From positions 524,498 through 588,497 of the forward strand of contig NZ_JAATOM010000004.1 of assembly GCF_019207085.1 (NCBI RefSeq): 64,000 nucleotides of DNA. The letters are read 5' to 3'. A model generated the notes under the pieces. It was not told where the DNA came from, did no database searches, and saw nothing but the letters and a program-made list of their open reading frames with translations. Of this stretch, positions 1 through 8,838 are shown piece by piece. The DNA comes from Variovorax sp. dw_308. Lineage in GTDB: Bacteria; Pseudomonadota; Gammaproteobacteria; Burkholderiales; Burkholderiaceae_C. Made by a program: the position numbers and the translations under genes. Position 1 is the stretch's first letter. Every line of letters begins with the position of its first letter.

Positions 1-23
1 AGACCCACAACTGGAGCTCCCCG

Positions 24-1193
24 ATGAAGTTTCGATCGATTGCGGCCGCGCTGGCCGTTGCCGCCGCCATGGCACCTGCCTGTGCGGCGGACAAGATCAA
101 GGTGGGCTTCCTGTCCACGCTCTCGGGCCCCGGCGGCGCACTCGGCGTCGACATCCGTGACGGCTTCCAGCTGGCGCTCAAGCACCGCGGCGACAAGCTC
201 GGCGGCCTGCCTGTCGAACTGAACGTCGTCGACGACCAGCAAAGCGCAGACACCGGCCGCCAGGCCGCCGAACGCATGCTCAAGCGCGACAAGGTGGATG
301 TCATGACCGGCATGGTCTTCTCCAACGTGCTGTTGCCGATCATGCCCAGCATCCTCGGCAACGACACCGTCTACCTCTCGACCAACACCGGCCCCGCCGA
401 ATACGCCGGCGACAAGTGCAACAAGAATTTCTTCGCCGTCGCCTGGCAGAACGAGGACATCCCCGCGGCCATGGGCCAGTACGTGTCCGAGAAGGGCCAC
501 AAGAGCGTGTTCCTCATCGCGCCCAACTACCCCGGCGGGCGCGAGTCCATCGGCGGCTTCAAGCGGCTCTACAAGGGCAAGATCGCCGAGGAGGTCTACG
601 TGAAGATGGGTCAACTCGACTTCTCGTCCGAGCTGGCGCAACTGCGCGCATCGGGCGCTGACGCGGCCTTCTTCTTCCTCCCGGGCGGCATGGGCATCAG
701 CTTCATCAAGCAACTGGTCGCCTCGGGGCTGACCAAGGATGTGACGCTCTACGCGCCGGGCTTCTCGGGCGACCAGGACACCATCAAGGCCGTCGGCGAG
801 CCGATGCTCGGAATGTTCAATTCTTCGCAGTGGGCCGCCGACCTGCCGGGCGAGGCCAACCAGAAGTTCGTCGCCGACTTCGAGAAGGAATACGGCCGCA
901 TCCCCACGCTCTATGCCTCGCAAGGCTACGACGCCGCGATGCTGCTCGATGGCGCGGTGCGCGACATCAAGGGCAAGATCGAGGACAAGAACGCCTTTCG
1001 CAAGGCACTGCGCGCGGCCAACTTCAAGTCGGTGCGCGGCAACTTCAAGTTCAACGTCAACCAGTATCCGATCCAGAACTACTACCTGCGGGTGGTCGGC
1101 CGCGACAAGCAGGGCCGCATCGCCAACAGGACCATGAAGACCATCCTGGTGGACTACCACGATCCGTTCGCGTCCACCTGCAAGATGCAGTGA
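24..1193 (+). CDS. ABC transporter substrate-binding protein, branched-chain amino acid type
   Basis: This 389-residue protein has the length and fold signature of Leu/Ile/Val-type periplasmic receptors (Peripla_BP_6). A Sec signal peptide covers residues 1-22 with an Ala-rich core and a likely cut after ACA. The mature N-terminus, KIKVGFLSTLSGPGG, is the usual first strand and ligand loop. An AGCTCC/GGAG stretch about 8 bases before ATG 24 supports the start. It lies 38 bp before a ring-hydroxylating dioxygenase, and the matching permeases and ATPases follow 3.4 kb downstream in the same direction. It probably delivers the dioxygenase substrate, perhaps an aromatic acid, to the LivHMGF importer. 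The ligand itself cannot be read from the sequence. Confidence 0.9.
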   Translation: MKFRSIAAALAVAAAMAPACAADKIKVGFLSTLSGPGGALGVDIRDGFQLALKHRGDKLGGLPVELNVVDDQQSADTGRQAAERMLKRDKVDVMTGMVFSNVLLPIMPSILGNDTVYLSTNTGPAEYAGDKCNKNFFAVAWQNEDIPAAMGQYVSEKGHKSVFLIAPNYPGGRESIGGFKRLYKGKIAEEVYVKMGQLDFSSELAQLRASGADAAFFFLPGGMGISFIKQLVASGLTKDVTLYAPGFSGDQDTIKAVGEPMLGMFNSSQWAADLPGEANQKFVADFEKEYGRIPTLYASQGYDAAMLLDGAVRDIKGKIEDKNAFRKALRAANFKSVRGNFKFNVNQYPIQNYYLRVVGRDKQGRIANRTMKTILVDYHDPFASTCKMQ

Positions 1194-1231
1194 GCAAGCC
1201 ACTCGGGACACGACAACAAGGGGAAGAAACG

Positions 1232-2602
1232 ATGCAACAACGACAGCTGCGGCAACAGCCCTCCGACGCGCAAATCGCCGCCCTGGTGCGGGGCGACAGC
1301 GTGCACAAGTCGGTCTACACCGACCCGGCCCTGTTCGAACTGGAGATGCAGCGCATCTACGGCCGCGTGTGGATCTACGTCGGCCATGAAAGCCAGGTGC
1401 CCAACCCCGGCGACACGCACACCACGCGCATCGGCAACCAGGACGTGGTGATGGTGCGCGCCGCCGACAGGCAGGTGCACGTGCTCTACAACCGCTGCCC
1501 GCACAAGGGCGCGAAGCTGGTGGCCGAGGGCGACCACAACGTCGGCAAGTTCTTCCGCTGCCCGTACCACGCGTGGACCTTCAAGCTCGACGGCCAGCAC
1601 CTGGCCGCGCCGATGAAGCTCGGCTTCGAGGGCACCTGCTTCGACCCGAAGCATCCGGACTTCTCGATGCGCCAGCTCGCGCGGGTCGAGAACTACCGAG
1701 GCTTCGTGTTCGCCAACCAGTGCGCCGAAGGGCCCGGCCTCAAGAATTTCCTCGGCGGCGTGATCAGCTCCATCGACAACCTCTGCGACCGCTCGCCATC
1801 CGGCGAAGTGGAGGTGGCGGGCGGCGTGTTCCGCGTGCTGCAACCGTCGAACTGGAAGGTGTTCTACGAGAACCTGCACGACACGATGCATGCGCGCGTG
1901 ACGCACGAGTCTTCCTTCATGGCCGCGCGCGACGAGGCCAAGGCCATTGGCAACATGCCGCTGGAACTGCACATCATGGACGGCAACGGCGAGCCCTATG
2001 AGTTCTGGGAGAAGCTGGACCTCTGCGCCTACGACAACGGCCACGGCTACATGGAAGGCATCTTCGACCCCGGCGCCGCCGACAAGGACCCGGTCACCCG
2101 CTCGCACTTCGAGTCGCTCAAGCAGGCCTACGGCGAGGAGCGTGCCCGCGAAATCCTCGGCATGAACCGCCACAACACCATCGTCTACGGCAGCGGCTCG
2201 CCGCACACGGTGTTCCAGCAGTTCCGCGTGATCCGGCCCATCTCGGTGGACCGCACGCTGGTGGAGATCCAGGTGTTTCGCCTCAAGGACGCGCCGCCCG
2301 CCTTGTTCAAGCGTGCGCTGGTCTATGCCAACCTCATCAATTCGCCGTCGTCGAACGTCATGCCCGACGACATCGAGGTCTACGGCCGCTGCCAGGACGG
2401 CAACCTCAACCACGGCGGTGACTGGGTCAGCATGCACCGCTATCACGGCACCGACCGCACCATGGAGGGCGGCATGGTGTCGACCAACGGCACCAGCGAA
2501 CTGCCGATGCGCAACCAGTTCAAGGCCTGGAAGCAGTTCATGATGAGCGACAGCGCCTTCCCGCAAGCCGAGCCTGCAAAGGAGCCGGTCCATGCTGCTT
2601 GA
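1232..2602 (+). CDS. Rieske aromatic ring-hydroxylating dioxygenase, alpha subunit
   Basis: This 456-residue catalytic large subunit activates O2 to hydroxylate an aromatic ring. The Rieske [2Fe-2S] ligands are Cys89-x-His91 and Cys110-x2-His113. The mononuclear iron site is visible as DTMHARVTH with His220 and His225. An upstream in-frame extension exists, but ATG 1232 follows an AAGGGGAAG ribosome site and gives the standard family N-terminus. It overlaps the beta subunit by 11 bases, so the two should be translationally coupled. No ferredoxin or reductase gene is in the window, so the electron donor must be encoded elsewhere. The substrate class (benzoate/anthranilate/salicylate-like or other) is not assigned. 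Confidence 0.92.
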   Translation: MQQRQLRQQPSDAQIAALVRGDSVHKSVYTDPALFELEMQRIYGRVWIYVGHESQVPNPGDTHTTRIGNQDVVMVRAADRQVHVLYNRCPHKGAKLVAEGDHNVGKFFRCPYHAWTFKLDGQHLAAPMKLGFEGTCFDPKHPDFSMRQLARVENYRGFVFANQCAEGPGLKNFLGGVISSIDNLCDRSPSGEVEVAGGVFRVLQPSNWKVFYENLHDTMHARVTHESSFMAARDEAKAIGNMPLELHIMDGNGEPYEFWEKLDLCAYDNGHGYMEGIFDPGAADKDPVTRSHFESLKQAYGEERAREILGMNRHNTIVYGSGSPHTVFQQFRVIRPISVDRTLVEIQVFRLKDAPPALFKRALVYANLINSPSSNVMPDDIEVYGRCQDGNLNHGGDWVSMHRYHGTDRTMEGGMVSTNGTSELPMRNQFKAWKQFMMSDSAFPQAEPAKEPVHAA

Positions 2603-3125
2603 CCTCGACTTCGATGTCTCCGTCGACCGGCTGAGTCCGGTGGACGTGCCAATGGAGACCTGGCTGCGCCTGCAGCAGTTTGTCTACCGCGAGGCCCGCC
2701 TGCTCGACGAGCGGCGCTGGGACGAATGGCTGGCCCTGTGGACCGACGACGGCATGTACTGGCTGCCGCAGCAGCACGGCCAGGCCAGCCCCTACGACCA
2801 CATCTCGCTGGCATGGGAAGACAAGATGCTGCGCGAGGTGCGCGTGCGCCGCGTGGAGCATGCGCGCAACTGGTCGCAGCAGCCGCCCACCTACGCGACG
2901 CGGCTGGTGGGCAACGTCAGCGTGGACGGCACCGATGTCGCCGGCAACCTGGTTGTGCGCGCCGTGTTCCAGATGACCGAATGGCGCAAGCGGCAGACGC
3001 GCCAATTGGCCGGCGACTACCTCTACAAGCTCGCTGCCGAAGGGAATGGCTGGCGCATCCGCATGAAGCGCGTGAACCTGGTCAATTGCGACGCGGCGCA
3101 CGAGAACCTGGAAATCTTCATTTGA
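2592..3125 (+). CDS. Aromatic ring-hydroxylating dioxygenase, beta subunit
   Basis: This 177-residue protein is the small subunit of the dioxygenase (SnoaL-like, cystatin-type fold), which holds the alpha subunits in an alpha3beta3 assembly. It carries the typical N-terminal pattern of a FVYREARLLDERRWDEW helix and an acidic-aromatic stretch DDGMYWLP. The length matches the family. The start ATG lies inside the end of the alpha gene. The stop overlaps the first base of the next ATG (TGATG), so this part of the operon is tightly coupled. It has no catalytic metal site of its own; the role is assigned from family and context. Confidence 0.9.
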   Translation: MLLDLDFDVSVDRLSPVDVPMETWLRLQQFVYREARLLDERRWDEWLALWTDDGMYWLPQQHGQASPYDHISLAWEDKMLREVRVRRVEHARNWSQQPPTYATRLVGNVSVDGTDVAGNLVVRAVFQMTEWRKRQTRQLAGDYLYKLAAEGNGWRIRMKRVNLVNCDAAHENLEIFI

Positions 3126-3721
3126 TGGACGTGCAATCCAAAGGCGCGCTCCTCGCGCTTCACTATCAGAACGACGTGCTGCATCCGGAGGGGAAGATCC
3201 GCGTCGGCCTGAGCGCCGACAGCCCGGTGCGCAGCGCGGTCATCGCCGCGGCCCAGGCGCTCCTGCAGGGCGCACGGCAGCGGCAATGGCCCATCATGCA
3301 TGTGCGCATTGCCTTCCGGCCGGACTTCGGCGACCTGATCCAGAACGCGCCGATCTTTCGCAACGTCGCGGCCATCGGCGCGGTGGTGGAGGGCACGTGG
3401 GGCGCGGCGTTCTATGAATCGCTGGCGCCGGATGCGGCGCGCGCCAATGAGTACGTGGTGCGGCATCGGCGCGTGAATGCCTTCTATGGCACGCAGCTCG
3501 AGGACCTGCTGCGCATCGTGGATGCGCGGCGGCTGGTCATCGCCGGCGTGGCCACGCATTCGGTGGTCGAGAGCACGGTGCGCCATGCGGTGGACATGGG
3601 CTACGAGGTGACCGTGGCGGCGGATGCCTGCGCATCGGCGCAGCCGGCCGAGCACGAGGCGTCGCTGCGCAGCATGGACCTGATCGCGCGGATCGCGCGG
3701 GGCGAGGCGGTGTTTTCATGA
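3125..3721 (+). CDS. Isochorismatase-fold protein lacking the catalytic triad
   Basis: The 198 residues follow the isochorismatase/nicotinamidase (cysteine hydrolase) fold: ALLALHYQND near the start, RVNAFYGTQLEDLL in the middle and GVATHSVVES before helix 4. Family enzymes use an Asp-Lys-Cys triad. Aligned by eye without gaps, the Asp of the VIDxQ motif is His13, the Lys of KHRYSAF is His114 and the Cys of TNVCVES is Val147, so all three appear replaced. It starts one base inside the beta-subunit stop codon and is clearly part of the dioxygenase operon. It may be a binding or structural protein, or use different chemistry. Calling it an active hydrolase would not be justified. Confidence 0.82.
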   Translation: MDVQSKGALLALHYQNDVLHPEGKIRVGLSADSPVRSAVIAAAQALLQGARQRQWPIMHVRIAFRPDFGDLIQNAPIFRNVAAIGAVVEGTWGAAFYESLAPDAARANEYVVRHRRVNAFYGTQLEDLLRIVDARRLVIAGVATHSVVESTVRHAVDMGYEVTVAADACASAQPAEHEASLRSMDLIARIARGEAVFS

Positions 3722-3782
3722 GCGCCGCCCGGCCGACCGAAGGCGCTCGCACGGCAGTGCGCAGCACGGAGGTTTTCAAGAA

Positions 3783-4595
3783 ATGAGCGCGGACCTCACA
3801 GGCAAGGTCGCCATCGTCACCGGCAGCACGCAAGGCGTGGGCGCCGATATCGCGCGCGTGTTGTCTGCATCGGGCGCGCACGTCGTGATCGTCGGGCGCA
3901 CCAAGGAGGCGGGCCATGAACTCGTGTGGGAACTCACCGAGCGCCCGGGCGTGCAGGCCATCTTCTGCGGCATGGACATCGAGCAGGACGCGCACATCGA
4001 CCAGTGCGTGAAGACCACGCTGGAGCGCTTCGGCCGCATCGATATCCTCGTCAACAACGCCTGCATCTATACCGACGAAGGCATTGCCTCCAGCCGTGCG
4101 CAGTGGCACCAGACCTTGGGCGTCAACCTCGTGTCGGCGGCGATCTTCTCGCAGAAGGTGCTGCCCCACATGCAGCGGGGCAGCGTGATCGTCAACCTGG
4201 GCAGCGTCGGCGGCAAGTTCGGCTCGGCGGGGCGGGCGTTGTATCCGGCCTCCAAGGCCGCGATGCTGCAACTCACGAAGAGCATGGCCGTGACCGTGGC
4301 GCCGCAAGGCATCCGTGTCGTGGCCGTGTCGCCGGCCTGGACCTGGTCGCCATCGGTCGAATCGCTGAGCGAAGGCTCGCGAGAGCATGCCGATGCCGTG
4401 GCCGCGCCATTGCATCCGCTCGGACGCGTGGGCGATGGCGCGGAGGTAGGCAACGTGGTGGCCTTCGTCTGCTCCGACGCGGCCTCGTGGATTACGGGCG
4501 TGGACATCCCGGTGGACGGCGGCTATTCGGTGCTCGGTCCGGACCAGGGCCTTGGGCCACGCGTCTGGTTTGCACGGGCGAACGAGCAGAAGTGA
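3783..4595 (+). CDS. SDR family oxidoreductase (probable diol or alcohol dehydrogenase)
   Basis: This is a classical short-chain dehydrogenase of 270 residues. The nucleotide-binding motif TGSTQGVG is at residues 14-21, the structural LVNNA is in the middle, and the catalytic YPASK has Tyr154 and Lys158. A conserved C-terminal VDGGYSVLG closes the fold. GGAGG lies about 10 bases before ATG 3783. The gene follows the isochorismatase-like gene by 61 bp, and its stop overlaps the GTG of the permease gene (GTGA). In a dioxygenase operon the natural role would be to oxidise the cis-dihydrodiol or a downstream alcohol with NAD(P)+. The exact substrate is inferred only. Confidence 0.88.
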   Translation: MSADLTGKVAIVTGSTQGVGADIARVLSASGAHVVIVGRTKEAGHELVWELTERPGVQAIFCGMDIEQDAHIDQCVKTTLERFGRIDILVNNACIYTDEGIASSRAQWHQTLGVNLVSAAIFSQKVLPHMQRGSVIVNLGSVGGKFGSAGRALYPASKAAMLQLTKSMAVTVAPQGIRVVAVSPAWTWSPSVESLSEGSREHADAVAAPLHPLGRVGDGAEVGNVVAFVCSDAASWITGVDIPVDGGYSVLGPDQGLGPRVWFARANEQK

Positions 4596-5512
4596 ACGCG
4601 ACGCTGCTGCTGGAGCATGCCCTCAACGGGCTGCAGTTCGGGCTGATGCTGTTCCTGCTCGCGGCGGGCCTGACGCTGATCTTCGGCATCATGGATTTCA
4701 TCAACCTGGCGCATGGCTCGCTGTACATGGCGGGTGCGTATTTCGCGGCGACCTTCACCGAGATGAGCGGTTCCTTCTGGCTGGGCCTGCTGGGCGCGGT
4801 GGTCGCCACGGCCATCCTGGGTGCGCTGCTGGAACTGGTCATCTTCCGGCGGCTCTACAAGCGCGACCACATGTCGCATGTGCTCGCGACCTTCGCGCTG
4901 ATCCTGATCTTCAACGATGCCGCCCGGATGATCTGGGGGCCGCAACCCCTGATGCTGAACACGCCGCCCTCGCTGTCGAATCCGGTGGAACTGCTGCCCG
5001 GCTTCTCGTACCCGTCGTTCCGCCTGTTCATCATCGGTGCGGGCCTGGCGGTGGCGGGCCTGCTGTACCTGCTGGTGGTGAAGACGCGGCTCGGCATGCA
5101 GGTGCGCGCCGGCGCCTCCAACCGCGACATGGTGCGCGTCATGGGCGTGAACATCCAGCGCATCTTCACGCTGCTGGTGGCGCTCGGTGCAGCCCTGTGC
5201 GCGGTGGCCGGCGCGCTGCTGGGGTCGGTGCTGTCGGTGCAGGTGGGCATGGGCGAAAGCATCCTCATCCTGGCCTTCGTCGTGATCGTGATCGGCGGCA
5301 TCGGGTCGGTCCGCGGCGCGCTGTTCGGCGCCATCCTGGTGGGGGTGGTGGACACGCTGAGCCGCAGCCTGCTGCCCGCGGCGCTGAAGGCGATCGCGCC
5401 CGCGGACATCGCGTCCAGCCTCGGGCCGACGCTGGCCTCCATCCTCATCTACGTGCTGATGGCGACGGTGCTGTTCTTCAAGCCCGAGGGCCTGTTCCCC
5501 GCGCGGGGTTGA
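4592..5512 (+). CDS. Branched-chain amino acid-type ABC transporter permease (LivH-like)
   Basis: This 306-residue inner-membrane permease is made of hydrophobic helices. It begins with ALNGLQFGLMLFLLAAGLTLIFG, shown here only in part as a motif, and contains the LivH hallmark NLAHGSLYMAGAY. The start is GTG 4592, which overlaps the SDR stop by four bases. A longer upstream reading frame exists but runs inside the SDR gene. It pairs with the LivM-like gene 5 bp downstream to form the transmembrane channel for the ATPases that follow. Substrate choice depends on the receptor genes at 24 and perhaps 8839. Confidence 0.92.
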   Translation: MNATLLLEHALNGLQFGLMLFLLAAGLTLIFGIMDFINLAHGSLYMAGAYFAATFTEMSGSFWLGLLGAVVATAILGALLELVIFRRLYKRDHMSHVLATFALILIFNDAARMIWGPQPLMLNTPPSLSNPVELLPGFSYPSFRLFIIGAGLAVAGLLYLLVVKTRLGMQVRAGASNRDMVRVMGVNIQRIFTLLVALGAALCAVAGALLGSVLSVQVGMGESILILAFVVIVIGGIGSVRGALFGAILVGVVDTLSRSLLPAALKAIAPADIASSLGPTLASILIYVLMATVLFFKPEGLFPARG

Positions 5513-5517
5513 GGTCG

Positions 5518-6507
5518 ATGAAAGCAAGCATGAAAAGCACCCTGCACCACGCGGTCTCCGCGCCGCTGGCCCTGGCCTTGCTGGCGCTGCTGGCGGCGGT
5601 TCCCATCGTCGCGCAGGCTACGGGGCTGGATTTCTACGTCGGCTTTGCCACGCGGCTGCTCATCTTCTCGCTGGCGGCGACGAGCCTCAACCTCATCCTC
5701 GGCTTCGGTGGCATGGTGAGCCTGGGGCATGCCGCGTACTTCGGCTTTGGCGCGTACCTGGTCGGCATCCTCATGCAGCAAGGCATTGCGTCGGCATGGA
5801 TCGCGTGGCCCGTCGTGATGATCGCCAGCGGCGTGCTGGCGCTGGTCATCGGCGTGGTGTCGCTGCGGACCAAGGGCGTGCACTTCATCATGATCACGCT
5901 GGCCTTCGCGCAGATGATGTACTACGTGATGACGTCGCTGAAGGCCTATGGCGGCGACGACGGGATGAGCCTCGCAGGGCGTTCGACGCTGGGCACATCG
6001 GCACTGGACCTGAGCTCGGAGCCGGTCTTCTACTGGGTCGTGCTGGCCGTGACCGCGGCCGCGTCGTATCTGCTGTACCGGCTCATCAATTCCCGCTTCG
6101 GCCGCGTGATCCAGGCCATCCGCGAGAACGAGGTGCGCATGCAGGCGCTGGGTTATCCGGTGTTTCGCTACAAGCTCGCCTGCCTGGCCATTGCCGGATC
6201 GCTGGCGGGCCTGGCCGGTGCGCTGATCGCCAACCAGAACATGATGGTCACACCCGCGCTGTTGCACTGGTCGCAGTCGGGCACGCTCATGGTGATGGTG
6301 ATTCTGGGCGGCATGGGCTATCTCTCCGGCGGCGTGCTCGGCGCGGTCGTGATGCTGGGGCTGGAGGAGATCCTCTCGGCGTACACCACGTACTGGCAGT
6401 TCGCGCTCGGCATCATCCTGCTGTGCGCGGTGATCGCCTTTCCGAAGGGGCTGGCGGGAATGCTGGAACGCATCTTCGCCGGCAAGTCCGGCAAGGGCGG
6501 CGCATGA
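5518..6507 (+). CDS. Branched-chain amino acid-type ABC transporter permease (LivM-like)
   Basis: This 329-residue membrane protein is the second channel subunit. LivM-type landmarks are LILGFGGMVSLGHAAYFGFG in the second to third helices, and RAIRENEVRMQALGY, the cytoplasmic coupling segment that contacts the ATPase. The start at ATG 5518 is preceded by GAGGT; a second Met four residues later (5530) is possible. The stop overlaps the start of the ATPase gene by four bases (ATGA). It works with the LivH-like subunit as a heterodimer. Confidence 0.92.
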   Translation: MKASMKSTLHHAVSAPLALALLALLAAVPIVAQATGLDFYVGFATRLLIFSLAATSLNLILGFGGMVSLGHAAYFGFGAYLVGILMQQGIASAWIAWPVVMIASGVLALVIGVVSLRTKGVHFIMITLAFAQMMYYVMTSLKAYGGDDGMSLAGRSTLGTSALDLSSEPVFYWVVLAVTAAASYLLYRLINSRFGRVIQAIRENEVRMQALGYPVFRYKLACLAIAGSLAGLAGALIANQNMMVTPALLHWSQSGTLMVMVILGGMGYLSGGVLGAVVMLGLEEILSAYTTYWQFALGIILLCAVIAFPKGLAGMLERIFAGKSGKGGA

Positions 6508-7259
6508 CCGAGCCGATCCTGCAACTGCACGATCTGGTCAAGCGCTACGGTGGGCTGACCGTCACCGACAGGCTGAACCTCGCCGTCATGCCGCGGCAGG
6601 TGCACGCCATCATCGGTCCGAACGGCGCGGGCAAGACCACGCTGATCCAGCTCATCGCCGGAGCGCTGAAGCCGAACAGCGGGCGCATCGTGCTGGGTGG
6701 GCGCGACATCACGGCGCTGGCCATGCATGAGCGCGTCGCGCTGGGGCTGGCGCGCTCCTACCAGATCACGAACGTGTTCAAGACCTGCTCGGTGCTCGAC
6801 AACCTGGCGCTGTCGGTGCAGGCGCGCAGCGGCAGCAGCATGCGCTTCTGGCGGCGTGCGATCGACGAGGCGGCGCTGTTCAGGGAAGCCGCCGGTATCG
6901 CCGGGCGCGTGGGCCTGGCGGACCGGCTGCAGGTCATTGCCGCGAGCCTCTCGCACGGGGAGCAGCGCCAGCTGGAACTGGGCCTGGCATTGGCCAGTGC
7001 CCCGCAACTGCTGTTGCTGGACGAGCCGATGGCCGGCATGGGCCCCGAGGAATCGGCGCGGCTGATTCCGTTGATCAAGGAACTCGGCCGGCAACACACC
7101 GTGGTGCTGATCGAGCACGACATGGATGCCGTGTTCCAGCTGGCCGATTGCATCTCGGTGCTCGTGGCGGGGCAGGTGATGGCCACCGGAACGCCTGAAC
7201 AGATCCGCGCCAATGCCGCCGTGAAGAAGGCCTACCTGGGTGATGAGGTCACCCCATGA
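6504..7259 (+). CDS. ABC transporter ATP-binding protein (LivG-like)
   Basis: This is a 251-residue ATPase. Walker A is GPNGAGKT, the Q-loop is SYQITNVF, the signature is LSHGEQ, Walker B is LLLLDEP, and the switch His lies in VLIEHDM. The motif spacing and the extra segment after the Q-loop fit LivG. The signature LSHGEQ in place of LSGGQ or LAYG is a common LivG variant. It overlaps the permease gene by four bases and the next ATPase by four bases, so permeases and ATPases are one transcription unit. Confidence 0.92.
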   Translation: MTEPILQLHDLVKRYGGLTVTDRLNLAVMPRQVHAIIGPNGAGKTTLIQLIAGALKPNSGRIVLGGRDITALAMHERVALGLARSYQITNVFKTCSVLDNLALSVQARSGSSMRFWRRAIDEAALFREAAGIAGRVGLADRLQVIAASLSHGEQRQLELGLALASAPQLLLLDEPMAGMGPEESARLIPLIKELGRQHTVVLIEHDMDAVFQLADCISVLVAGQVMATGTPEQIRANAAVKKAYLGDEVTP

Positions 7260-7975
7260 GCGGGCCCCGGGAAGTCCTCCGCGTCGATGCGATCGACGCC
7301 AGCTATGGCCAGAGCCAGGTGCTGTTCGGCATGCACCTGGCCATCCGCGAGGGCGAGACGGCCACGCTGCTCGGCCGCAATGGCGCCGGCAAGACCACGA
7401 CGGTGCGCGCGATCCTCGGGCTTGCGTCACCGGGCAAGGGCAGCATCCACTTCGAGGGCCAACGCGTCGATGCATGGGCCACCGATCGCATCGCGCGCCT
7501 GGGCGTCGCGCTGGTGCCGGAAGGTCGGCAGATCTTTCCGAACCTGTCGGTCACCGAGAACCTGATCGCCTTCGCCGCCAATCGCAGAGGCGCCAAGGAC
7601 CCCTGGACGCTCGGTCGCGTGCATGCGCTGTTCCCCCGCCTGAAGGAGCGTGCCCGCAACATGGGCAACCAGCTCTCGGGCGGCGAACAGCAGATGCTCG
7701 CGATCGGCAGGGCGCTCATGACCAATCCGGCGCTGCTGATCCTGGACGAAGTCACGGAGGGGCTCTCGCCGCTGATCCGCGAGGAGATCTGGGCCTGCCT
7801 GCGGCAGCTCCGCGCGCAGGGCCAGACCGCCCTGGTCATCGACAAGTACGTGGAGCGCCTGCTGTCACTGGCCGACCACCACACCGTGGTGGAGAAGGGC
7901 CGTGTCGTGTGGACCGGCAGCAGCGCGCAACTGCGCGAGGCGCCGGACATCTGGCATCGCTACGTGGGTGTCTGA
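7256..7975 (+). CDS. ABC transporter ATP-binding protein (LivF-like)
   Basis: This 239-residue ATPase completes the importer. Walker A is GRNGAGKT, the signature is LSGGEQQ and Walker B is LLILDEV followed by TEGLSPL. The Pro usually seen after DE in Walker B is Val, a conservative change seen in some LivF proteins. The H-loop position reads VIDKYVERL, where LivF family members often have no canonical His. The 3' end overlaps the opposing XRE-cupin regulator gene by 16 bases, so the operon ends here and transcripts converge. Confidence 0.92.
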   Translation: MSGPREVLRVDAIDASYGQSQVLFGMHLAIREGETATLLGRNGAGKTTTVRAILGLASPGKGSIHFEGQRVDAWATDRIARLGVALVPEGRQIFPNLSVTENLIAFAANRRGAKDPWTLGRVHALFPRLKERARNMGNQLSGGEQQMLAIGRALMTNPALLILDEVTEGLSPLIREEIWACLRQLRAQGQTALVIDKYVERLLSLADHHTVVEKGRVVWTGSSAQLREAPDIWHRYVGV

Positions 7976-8688
7976 AGCCTCGTCATGACCAGCAGGATCT
8001 GCGCGTCCTTCCTGCTGGTGGACAGGTAGGCATGGCCGATGCCGCTGTCGAAATAGATCCACTCCGACTTCTTCAGCGACACCGTCTCCCCGCTCTCGAA
8101 GCAGAGCTGGATGGCGCCCGACAACACCAGCAGGAACTCCTGCCCCGGATGGGAGCCGTAGTCGTCGAACTCGTCCAGGCTGCGCGCCCTGATCCGGCTG
8201 TAGGCCGGCGTCATGCGCTTGTCCAGGAAGTCATTGGCGAGCAGGTGGTGGTCGTAGTGGTCGCTGGTGTAGTTGGGCGTGGACTCCAGCGACGAGCGGC
8301 TGTAGATCGTCGGCTTGCTGACCTTGCGGGCCGCCCTGGCCTTGGGCTCGGGCTGGAACAGCTGGGCGATGTCGATGCCCAGCGAGAGCGCCACGGCGGC
8401 GAACTTCTCGTAGCTGATGGACACCTGGCCGAGTTCCATCTTGGAGAGCGTCGGCAGGCTTACGCCGGACTTCTCGGAAAGCTGCTTGAGCGTGAGGTCG
8501 CAGCTCTTGCGGACCTCGCGAATGCGATGGCCCATGGCCTGGCGGTCGATCTGCGTGGCCTGCGCCGGCGCCGCGGCCCGTGCTTTCGCGGTCGACCTGG
8601 CGGGTGCCGGCCGGGCCTTGGCGGCGCGGGCATTCGTTGCCGGGGCCTTCCTGGTTGGAGCCTGCGTGGAGTGAGATTTCTGGGTCAC
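7960..8688 (-). CDS. XRE-family regulator with C-terminal cupin domain
   Basis: This 242-residue DNA-binding protein starts with about 48 Ala/Lys/Arg-rich, disordered residues. A helix-turn-helix follows (about 52-110: MGHRIREVRKSCDLTLKQLS, then SGVSLPTLSKMELG). The C-terminal cupin (about 165-235) contains SHPGQEFLLVLSG and YFDSGIGHAYLS. Such XRE-cupin proteins typically sense a small carboxylate or amine. The start is GTG 8688; no ATG gives the full tail, and Met52 is an alternative. It is convergent with the Liv operon and divergent from the second receptor, with a palindrome at 8743-8752 between them. It is the likely local regulator of both sides. Confidence 0.87.
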   Translation of the reverse strand: MTQKSHSTQAPTRKAPATNARAAKARPAPARSTAKARAAAPAQATQIDRQAMGHRIREVRKSCDLTLKQLSEKSGVSLPTLSKMELGQVSISYEKFAAVALSLGIDIAQLFQPEPKARAARKVSKPTIYSRSSLESTPNYTSDHYDHHLLANDFLDKRMTPAYSRIRARSLDEFDDYGSHPGQEFLLVLSGAIQLCFESGETVSLKKSEWIYFDSGIGHAYLSTSRKDAQILLVMTRLQTPT

Positions 8689-8742
8689 GATTCATTCAGT
8701 ATGCCTCCGCGCGGCATTGGTGGAAACCATGTTCTCTCTTTC

Positions 8743-8752
8743 GAGAATTCTC
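8743..8752. promoter_or_regulatory. Perfect 10-bp palindrome, candidate operator
   Basis: GAGAATTCTC is a perfect palindrome in the 150-bp divergent region between the XRE-cupin gene and the receptor gene at 8839. The flanks are AT-rich compared with the surroundings. A dimeric helix-turn-helix protein could bind it. No -35/-10 pair was convincing, so the operator call rests on symmetry and position only. Confidence 0.3.
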
Positions 8753-8838
8753 ATTTACGATAATTACCGCGAGTCAACTGAGCGGAGGAATTGCTTTTTC
8801 GGCGGGCTCGCATCAAACAAATTCCTGGAGTCCATCGC

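Noticed and set aside
830..1231. In-frame 134-codon extension upstream of the dioxygenase alpha subunit
   Set aside because: It lies inside the receptor gene in another frame, and ATG 1232 has a ribosome site and gives the normal N-terminus.
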